Shown here one piece after another: positions 57,851 through 64,000 of a DNA stretch of 64,000 bases. The position numbers and the translations under genes are program-made. The stretch is from an uncultured Oscillospiraceae bacterium (GTDB lineage: Bacteria; Bacillota; Clostridia; Oscillospirales; Oscillospiraceae). The stretch is from positions 1 to 64,000 of the forward strand of contig CANQZJ010000001.1 of NCBI GenBank assembly GCA_947628315.1, in the 5' to 3' direction. The notes under the pieces were generated by a model. The model did not search any database. It saw nothing but the letters and a program-made list of their open reading frames with translations, and had not been told where the DNA came from. Positions within the stretch are counted from its first letter, which is position 1, and the number at the start of each line of letters is the position of its first letter.

Positions 57851-59041
57851 TCATTTCGCCGCCGCGGGGACGGCTCCCCGGTGGGCGATGGCGCTCCACC
57901 GCCTGGTGTCGTGGAACAGGGCCAGCACCTGGAGCGGCGTCCAGGACAATGTAAAGACCGGGAAAAACAGGATGGCGGGCAGCATCCGCCTCACGTCGTA
58001 CCCGCCGTAGAGGGTCAGCACCACGGCCGACCCCACGCTCCCCAGGCAGGACAGCGCCAGCCCGCCCAGCGCCGTCGGCAGGCCGGCTCCGCCCGTCAGC
58101 AAAAAGGCGGCGGTCAGCAGAGCGGTGATCGCCTGGGAAAAAGGCAGCAGAAGGAACATGGTCATGTCGAAGCGCAGTTTGGAGTTGGGGCACTCCCCCG
58201 CCCAAAGCTCCCCCAGGCGGCGCCTGCCCACCTGCATGATGCCGCTGACCCAGCGCTTCCGCTGGCGGAGAGAGGTGGCGAAGTCCAGGGGCTCCTCATC
58301 GTAGTTGACGGCGCCGGGCACCCAGGTCACCCGGATCCCCGCCTGGGCCAGCTGAGCTGCGAACTCGCAGTCCTCGGCGATGGTGGAGGTATTCCACCCG
58401 CCCAGCTCCTCCAGCACCTCCCGGCGGAGCGCGAAGCCGGTGCCCACCAGCTTGGCGGACAGCCCCAGCGCCGCCCGCGGGCGGTTCCAGATCAGATCCA
58501 TAGCGGCGTTGAACAGGCCGTAGCACCCGGCCACCGGGGAGGCGTATGGGTTGGCCGCCCTCATGCGGGACTTGCAGACCCTTGCCCCGGCGGCGAAGGC
58601 GTCGTTCATCCGGGCCAGGTAGTCCGGAGCCAGGGTGTTGTCCGCGTCCAGCACCACAAAGGCGTCGTAGTCCCGGCCCATGAGCTGCTCAAACGCCTGA
58701 TGCAGCGCGTCCCCCTTGCTTTCAACGCACCCACGGCAGGAGATGATCTCCGCCCCGGCGGCCAGGGCCGCGCCCTCGGTGTCGTCAGTGCAGTTGTTGG
58801 GGACGACGAACACATCGAACAGGCCGGCCGGATAGTTCTGGGCCTTTACACTGCGCACAAAGTTTGCGATGACCATTTCCTCGTTCCGGGCGGCGGTGAG
58901 CACCGCGAACCGGGTGCGGTAGGGCGCGGGTCTGAATTTGCGGTGGGGCAGCAGGGTGAACGCCGCCATCACGGTGAAATAGACGCCAAACACCTTGAGC
59001 CCGAAGAGCAAAACCGTCAGCAAAAAATGAAAAGCTGCCAT
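57851..59041 (-). CDS. Family 2 membrane glycosyltransferase
   Basis: 'AVLTAARNEEMVIANFVRSVKAQNYP', 'VVLDADNTLAPDYL', 'AEDCEFAAQLAQAGIRVTWV', 'QRKRWVSGIMQ'. Confidence 0.9.
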   Translation of the reverse strand: MAAFHFLLTVLLFGLKVFGVYFTVMAAFTLLPHRKFRPAPYRTRFAVLTAARNEEMVIANFVRSVKAQNYPAGLFDVFVVPNNCTDDTEGAALAAGAEIISCRGCVESKGDALHQAFEQLMGRDYDAFVVLDADNTLAPDYLARMNDAFAAGARVCKSRMRAANPYASPVAGCYGLFNAAMDLIWNRPRAALGLSAKLVGTGFALRREVLEELGGWNTSTIAEDCEFAAQLAQAGIRVTWVPGAVNYDEEPLDFATSLRQRKRWVSGIMQVGRRRLGELWAGECPNSKLRFDMTMFLLLPFSQAITALLTAAFLLTGGAGLPTALGGLALSCLGSVGSAVVLTLYGGYDVRRMLPAILFFPVFTLSWTPLQVLALFHDTRRWSAIAHRGAVPAAAK

Positions 59042-59121
59042 AGCGCATCCCCTCTTATGGTAATGGCGCTATGGTAGCAGAGCGGGTTTAAGTTGAAAGG
59101 GCAAAAGCGATTAAGATTCCC

Positions 59122-59628
59122 TTAAAGTTCCTCCGGGGTCAGCCAGAGGATGTCCTCCGGGGGTTCCCCGTCGCAGCAGACGGCGGTCACCCAGCCCTCC
59201 CCCTCATAGCTCCGGTGGGGACAGGGCGGCGGAGTCTCCGCCAGCCTGGGCGGCCAGAGGGGAGAGTCCTCCCGCTTCACCCAGCTCTCCTTCAGCGTCC
59301 AGATGCGGAAAAAGGACGGCCAGGCGCCGTCAAAAGCGGCCTTTTCCCCCTCGCTGAGGCAGTCGTCCAACAGGCGCTCCCGCAGGGGCCGCACCAGTTC
59401 GATGTCCGCCCCCACGGGGCCGTCGGAGAGGGCGCAGAGAGCATATCCCCCGCTGTGTGACAAGGAAAAGCACTTGTCAGGCTGGTCCGGGAAAAAGGGC
59501 TTGCCGCGCCCGGAGCGCTCCACGGGCGGGAGGGCGTCCCAGCCCCAGACACGTTTGCAGGCGGCGGCCAGCAGCGGCCAGTCCAGCTTTTTGCCGTCCT
59601 CCCCCTTTACGGCGAACAAAACGGTCAC
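59122..59628 (-). CDS. 4'-phosphopantetheinyl transferase superfamily (Sfp-like)
   Basis: 'GRGKPFF..QPDKCFSLSHSGGYALCALSDGPVGADIELV', 'FFRIWTLKESWVKRE'; GTG start with GGAGGGG RBS. Confidence 0.86.
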   Translation of the reverse strand: MTVLFAVKGEDGKKLDWPLLAAACKRVWGWDALPPVERSGRGKPFFPDQPDKCFSLSHSGGYALCALSDGPVGADIELVRPLRERLLDDCLSEGEKAAFDGAWPSFFRIWTLKESWVKREDSPLWPPRLAETPPPCPHRSYEGEGWVTAVCCDGEPPEDILWLTPEEL

Positions 59629-59758
59629 GGCACTCCCCTCCTCTCCACAGTCTGACACTAAAATAGCACGTTTTCCCCGGCCCCGCAAGGCGGAAACCGC
59701 TGGACAATCCAACATTTCCATAGTATACTGGACACAGATTACATACGAGGTGGTTCCC

Positions 59759-61774
59759 ATGACCGAGAAACGGGCCTTTGATCCGGAGAATCTGCACTAT
59801 CTGAAGATGCTGTCCAAGCAGTACCCCACGGTACAGGCCGCCAGCACGGAGATCATCAACCTGCGCGCCATCCTGGCGCTGCCCAAGGGCACCGAGCACT
59901 TCGTCTCCGACATCCACGGCGAGTACGAGGCCTTCCGCCACATCCTCCACTCCGCCTCCGGCGAGGTGCGGGAGAAGGTGGACGAGCTGTTCGCCGGCAC
60001 CCTGTCAAAGCAGGATCGGGATCAGCTGACCACCCTCATCTACTACCCCGAGGAGAAGCTGGAGGAGGTGGAGCGCACCACCAGCGACATGCGGGAGTGG
60101 TACCGGGTAAACCTCCACCGGCTGGTAGAGCTGTGCTGCCTGGTGTCGGTGAAGTACACCCGCTCCAAGGTGCGCAAGGCCATGCCCCCGGAGTACGCCT
60201 ACATCATGGACGAGCTTGTCCACACCCGCTCCGCCCACAACGAGGCCGACAAGCGGGACTACTACGAGGGCATCATCGGCTCCATCATCGACCTGGATCG
60301 GGCTACCAACTTCCTCATCGAGCTGTGCAGGCTCATCAAGCGGCTGAGCGTCGACCGGCTCCACGTGGTGGGGGACATCTTCGACCGGGGCCCCGGCGCG
60401 CATATCGTCATGGACACCCTGATGAAGCACCACAGCGTGGACATACAGTGGGGCAACCACGACATCCTCTGGATGGGCGCCGCCTCCGGCTCCAGGACGC
60501 TGGTGGCCACGGTGCTGGCCAACTCCCTGCGGTACGACAATATGGAGGTCATCGAGACAGGCTACGGCATCTCCCTGCGGCCCCTGTCCGACTTTGCCTC
60601 CCGGGTCTACGCCGGGTGCGACGTGAGCCGCTGGCAGGTGAAGATGGACGAGGAGGACAACGGCAGCGCGCCCCGGGAGCTGGATCTGTCCGACCGGGGG
60701 CTGGATCTCACCGCCCGGATGCACAAGGCCATCACCATCATCCTGTTCAAGCTGGAGGGGCAGAAGATCCTCCGCAACCCCTCCTTCGGCATGGACGACC
60801 GGCTGCTGCTGGACAAGATCGACTACGAGCACAAGACCGTCGTGGTGGACGGCAAGACCTATCCCCTGGCGGATACCGACTTCCCCACCGTGGACCCCAA
60901 AGATCCCTACGCCCTCACCACGGAGGAGGCGCAGCTCATCGAGCGCATGACCTACTCCTTCGTCCACAGCGAGAAGCTCCAGCAGCACATCCGCTATCTC
61001 TACTCCAAGGGCAGCCTGTACACCGTCTACAACGGCAATCTGCTGTTCCACGGCTGCATCCCCATGACGGAGGACGGGGAGCTGATGAAGTTCTCCATCG
61101 GCTGCGACAACCTGAGCGGCAAGGCCTTTCTGGACTACGCCGACGCCACCGCCCGCAAGGCCTATTACTACAAGGCCGGCTCCCCGGAGCAGCAGGCTGG
61201 GCAGGACTTTCTGTGGTTCCTGTGGTGCGGGCGGAACAGCCCCATCTACGGCCGGGATCGCATGACCACCTTCGAGCGGCGGCTCATCGACGACGAGTCG
61301 GTGTGGAAGGAGCAGAAAAACGCCTACTACCGGCTGTACAACGACCCCGCCGTCTGCGGGATGCTGCTGAAGGAGTTCGGCCTGGAGGGCCCCCACTGCC
61401 ACATCATCAACGGGCACATCCCCGTGAAGTCCAAAAAGGGCGAGAGCCCCATCAAGGGCGGCGGCAGGCTGCTGGTCATCGACGGCGGCTTCTGCAAGGC
61501 CTACCAGAAGACCACCGGCATCGCGGGGTACACCCTGATCTACACCTCCCGGTGCCTGCGGCTGGTGTCCCACCAGCCCTTCGCGGGGCGGGAACAGGCC
61601 ATCAAGGAGAACACCGACATCGCCTCCTCGTCGGAGGTCATCGAGTGGCTGGAGCGCCGGGCCCGGATCAACGACACCGACATCGGCGTCCAGCTCCGGG
61701 AGCAGGTGGACAACCTGATGGCGCTGCTGGACGCATACCGCTCCGGCGCCATCGCCGAGAGCCACCAGGGCTGA
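59759..61774 (+). CDS. fbp: Fructose-1,6-bisphosphatase class III
   Basis: 'FVSDIHGEYEAFRHIL', 'VVGDIFDRGPGAHIVMDTLM', 'IQWGNHDILWMGAASG', 'NGHIPVKSKKGESPIKGGGRLLVIDGGFCKAYQKTTGIAGYT'. Confidence 0.95.
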   Translation: MTEKRAFDPENLHYLKMLSKQYPTVQAASTEIINLRAILALPKGTEHFVSDIHGEYEAFRHILHSASGEVREKVDELFAGTLSKQDRDQLTTLIYYPEEKLEEVERTTSDMREWYRVNLHRLVELCCLVSVKYTRSKVRKAMPPEYAYIMDELVHTRSAHNEADKRDYYEGIIGSIIDLDRATNFLIELCRLIKRLSVDRLHVVGDIFDRGPGAHIVMDTLMKHHSVDIQWGNHDILWMGAASGSRTLVATVLANSLRYDNMEVIETGYGISLRPLSDFASRVYAGCDVSRWQVKMDEEDNGSAPRELDLSDRGLDLTARMHKAITIILFKLEGQKILRNPSFGMDDRLLLDKIDYEHKTVVVDGKTYPLADTDFPTVDPKDPYALTTEEAQLIERMTYSFVHSEKLQQHIRYLYSKGSLYTVYNGNLLFHGCIPMTEDGELMKFSIGCDNLSGKAFLDYADATARKAYYYKAGSPEQQAGQDFLWFLWCGRNSPIYGRDRMTTFERRLIDDESVWKEQKNAYYRLYNDPAVCGMLLKEFGLEGPHCHIINGHIPVKSKKGESPIKGGGRLLVIDGGFCKAYQKTTGIAGYTLIYTSRCLRLVSHQPFAGREQAIKENTDIASSSEVIEWLERRARINDTDIGVQLREQVDNLMALLDAYRSGAIAESHQG

Positions 61775-61827
61775 AAAAACGCATAAATGGCCCCTCTCCG
61801 AAACACATCGGAGAGGGGCCATTTCTT

Positions 61828-63324
61828 TTACAGGCCGTACAGCCTGGAGTACTTCTCCGTCAGATAGTCGGCGTACACATTGGGATCGAAGGGGCCGCAG
61901 GCGTTCTTCACCACGTCCGCCGGCTCCATCATCCAGCCGTGTTGGTGGATCTTTTCGTTGAGCCAGGCGGTGACGCCGGACAGGTCTCCCCTGCCCACCG
62001 GGCCCCACACGTCGATGTCCCCCTCCATGGCCTTCAGCATCTGGGCGCCGTAGGCGCTGCCCAGGGCGTAGGCGGGAAAGTAACCGAAGGAGCCGCCCGA
62101 CCAGTGGGAGTCCTGGAGACAGCCGTGGGCGTCGTCGGGCACGTCGACGCCCAGGTACTCCTGATAGAGGCGGTTCCACTCCGCCGGGACATCCCTGACC
62201 TCCAGAGTGCCGCCGATGAGCCGCTTCTCGATCTCATACCGCACCATGATGTGGAGCGGATAGGTCAGCTCGTCCGCCTCGGTGCGGATCAGCGAGGGCT
62301 CCGCCTTGTTCACCGCCCGGTAGAACTGCTCCGGGGTGACCCCCGCCAGCTGCTCCGGGAAGAACTCCGCCATCTTGGGGAAAATGGCTTTGATAAACGG
62401 CAGCGACCGGCCGATCAGGTTCTCATAGAACCGGGACTGGCTCTCGTGGACGCCCATGGACACGCCGCCGGACAGGCGGGTGAACTGGTACTCGTCCCGG
62501 ACGCCCATGTCGTAGGTGGCGTGGCCGCCCTCGTGGATGACGGAGTACATGGAGGAGGCCAGGTCGTCCTCGTAGTAGTGGGTGGTGATGCGGGCGTCCC
62601 ACTTGTTGAAGCTGAGGGTGAAGGGGTGCTCCGTCTCGCCGATGCCGCAGTGGGCGCGATCCAGCCCCATGACCTCCATCAGGTAGTCGGAGAACTTCCG
62701 CTGCCGCTCCGCCGGGTAGTGCCTGTGCAGGAAGGACACGTCGGGCTGCTCTTTCTCCCCGATGGCGCGGATCAGCGGCACGATGCGCTCCCGCAGGGCG
62801 GCGAAAAAGCTGTCCAGGAAGGCCATATCGGTACCGCGCTCGAACTCGTTGAGCAGGGCGTCGTAGGGCGCTTTGTTGGGGTCGTAATAGCCCGCGAATT
62901 TGATGTTGAAGGCCACGATCTTCTCCAGATAGGGCCGGAACAGCTCAAAATCGCCGGCCGCCTTGGCCTTCTTCCACACGTCGCCCGCGTCGCTGGTGAG
63001 CTGGGCGAACTCCATGTACTCCTCCGCCGGGATGCGGGCGTCCAGATCGTAGTCCCGCTTCAGCAGCTCCACCTGCCGCCGCCGGACGGGATCCAGCTCG
63101 TCCCTCCGCCCCAGCAGAAAGGCCAACAGTTCCCCGGTCTCGGGGGCGGTGAATTTCCGGTGCCACTCCCCGCTGAGTACGCTGACCGCCAGTCCGCGGC
63201 CCGCCGCGGTGTCCCTGGGCGCCACGGTATCGCCGTCCAGGTACAGGGCGGACAGCCCCGCGTCGTAGGCGTATTCCTGCCTCTGCAATTCATCCAGCCT
63301 GTCAAGGGCTTCTTTCAAATCCAT
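61828..63324 (-). CDS. Carboxypeptidase, M32 family (frame open further upstream to 63462)
   Basis: Zinc motif 'SVIHEGGHATYDMGV', 'GVHESQSRFYENLIGRS', 'ADELTYPLHIMVRYEIEKRLI'. Confidence 0.93.
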   Translation of the reverse strand: MDLKEALDRLDELQRQEYAYDAGLSALYLDGDTVAPRDTAAGRGLAVSVLSGEWHRKFTAPETGELLAFLLGRRDELDPVRRRQVELLKRDYDLDARIPAEEYMEFAQLTSDAGDVWKKAKAAGDFELFRPYLEKIVAFNIKFAGYYDPNKAPYDALLNEFERGTDMAFLDSFFAALRERIVPLIRAIGEKEQPDVSFLHRHYPAERQRKFSDYLMEVMGLDRAHCGIGETEHPFTLSFNKWDARITTHYYEDDLASSMYSVIHEGGHATYDMGVRDEYQFTRLSGGVSMGVHESQSRFYENLIGRSLPFIKAIFPKMAEFFPEQLAGVTPEQFYRAVNKAEPSLIRTEADELTYPLHIMVRYEIEKRLIGGTLEVRDVPAEWNRLYQEYLGVDVPDDAHGCLQDSHWSGGSFGYFPAYALGSAYGAQMLKAMEGDIDVWGPVGRGDLSGVTAWLNEKIHQHGWMMEPADVVKNACGPFDPNVYADYLTEKYSRLYGL

Positions 63325-63498
63325 ATGTGATTCCTCATTTCGTATGTACTGAAAAAAACGGGATCGCCTGTCCCACAGGATGGGCGGCCACACGATGCAC
63401 AGCAGCCCGTAGGCCGCCAGCAGCGCCAGAAAATACTCCCAAAACTGCCCCATTTCCGCCACCTCCAGGCCATTCTATGGCCGGAAGGGCGGTTTTGC

Positions 63499-63984
63499 TC
63501 ACATCAGGCTGACCACGCCGTGGGTCAGCAGGGCAATGGCGATCCCCGCCGCGATCACCCCCACTATGACAGAGGGGATGGCGCGCCGCAGCGGCATATC
63601 CAGGAAGGCCGCCGCCAAAGCGCCCGTCCAGGCCCCCGTCCCCGGCAGGGGGATGGCCACCAGGATGGCGAGGCCCAGGTACTTGTACTTGCTCACCAGC
63701 CGGCCTTTCAGATGGGCCTTGGTCTCCAGGGCGTCCACCAGGCTGTTCAGCCGGGGGAACTTCTCCCGCATCCACTGGAACACCCGGCGGATATACACGA
63801 TGATAAAGGGCACGGGGATCAGGTTGCCGATGACGGCGGCCAGCCACGCCGCCCACAGGGGCAGCCCCTGGGCCACACCGAAGGGGATGCCCCCCCGCAG
63901 CTCCACCACGGGGATCATGGACACCAGCATGGTAAACACGAACTCGCCCACTTTTGTCTGGGTCAGCCACTGTAAAATGTCCAA
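63499..63984 (-). CDS. Small multi-drug export protein family (COG2426)
   Basis: 'MIPVVELRGGIPFGVAQGLPLWAAWLAAVIGNLIPVPFII', 'AILVAIPLPGTGAWTGALAA'. Confidence 0.87.
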   Translation of the reverse strand: MDILQWLTQTKVGEFVFTMLVSMIPVVELRGGIPFGVAQGLPLWAAWLAAVIGNLIPVPFIIVYIRRVFQWMREKFPRLNSLVDALETKAHLKGRLVSKYKYLGLAILVAIPLPGTGAWTGALAAAFLDMPLRRAIPSVIVGVIAAGIAIALLTHGVVSLM

Positions 63985-64000
63985 GGGGACGCCTCCTTCA

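Noticed and set aside
60005-62179. 724-aa minus-strand ORF opposite fbp
   Set aside because: Antisense artefact crossing two real genes.
60097-63330. 1077-aa plus-strand ORF across fbp and the M32 gene
   Set aside because: Alternate frame of fbp then antisense of the carboxypeptidase; no domain signature.

Overview
The window looks like a GC-rich Firmicutes (Clostridia/Oscillospiraceae-like) chromosome. It carries spoIIAA-spoIIAB-sigF, yabP/yabQ, a valS T-box and a CIRCE element. The left ~9.5 kb is an accessory island: the tail of one large serine recombinase, a second apparently truncated serine recombinase, and a visibly AT-richer two-gene minus-strand operon. That operon encodes a 1064-aa protein of unknown function ending in an RNA polymerase alpha-CTD-like helix-hairpin-helix, and a 1563-aa DEAH helicase with a DUF1998-like C-terminus. 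It is a Druantia type III-like defence candidate. The island abuts a tRNA-Leu(UAG) gene followed by tandem ~101-bp repeats that each carry a degenerate 5' part of a tRNA-Leu. The rest is mostly housekeeping: lysA, rlmH, a WalJ/YycJ-like MBL protein, murA, htpG, valS, the spoIIA operon, glycosyltransferases, a two-component system, leuS, rpsU, tcdA, queT, prfC, degV, aroF-tyrA, yabP/yabQ/divIC, thrE-like, ftsH, rlmB, an ABC importer with a Crp/Fnr regulator, LCP, prfB, a PPTase, class III fbp, an M32 carboxypeptidase and a COG2426 protein. Best non-obvious signals: (1) a 23-codon Tyr-rich leader ORF plus terminator just upstream of aroF-tyrA, suggesting ribosome-mediated attenuation; (2) the helicase/alpha-CTD island; (3) an orphan four-way-junction leader RNA with its own promoter and terminator upstream of a chimeric NPCBM gene; (4) the tRNA-Leu fragment repeats; (5) a P-type-ATPase-like protein without the DKTGT motif. 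All calls come from reading the sequence; no database search or folding was run.
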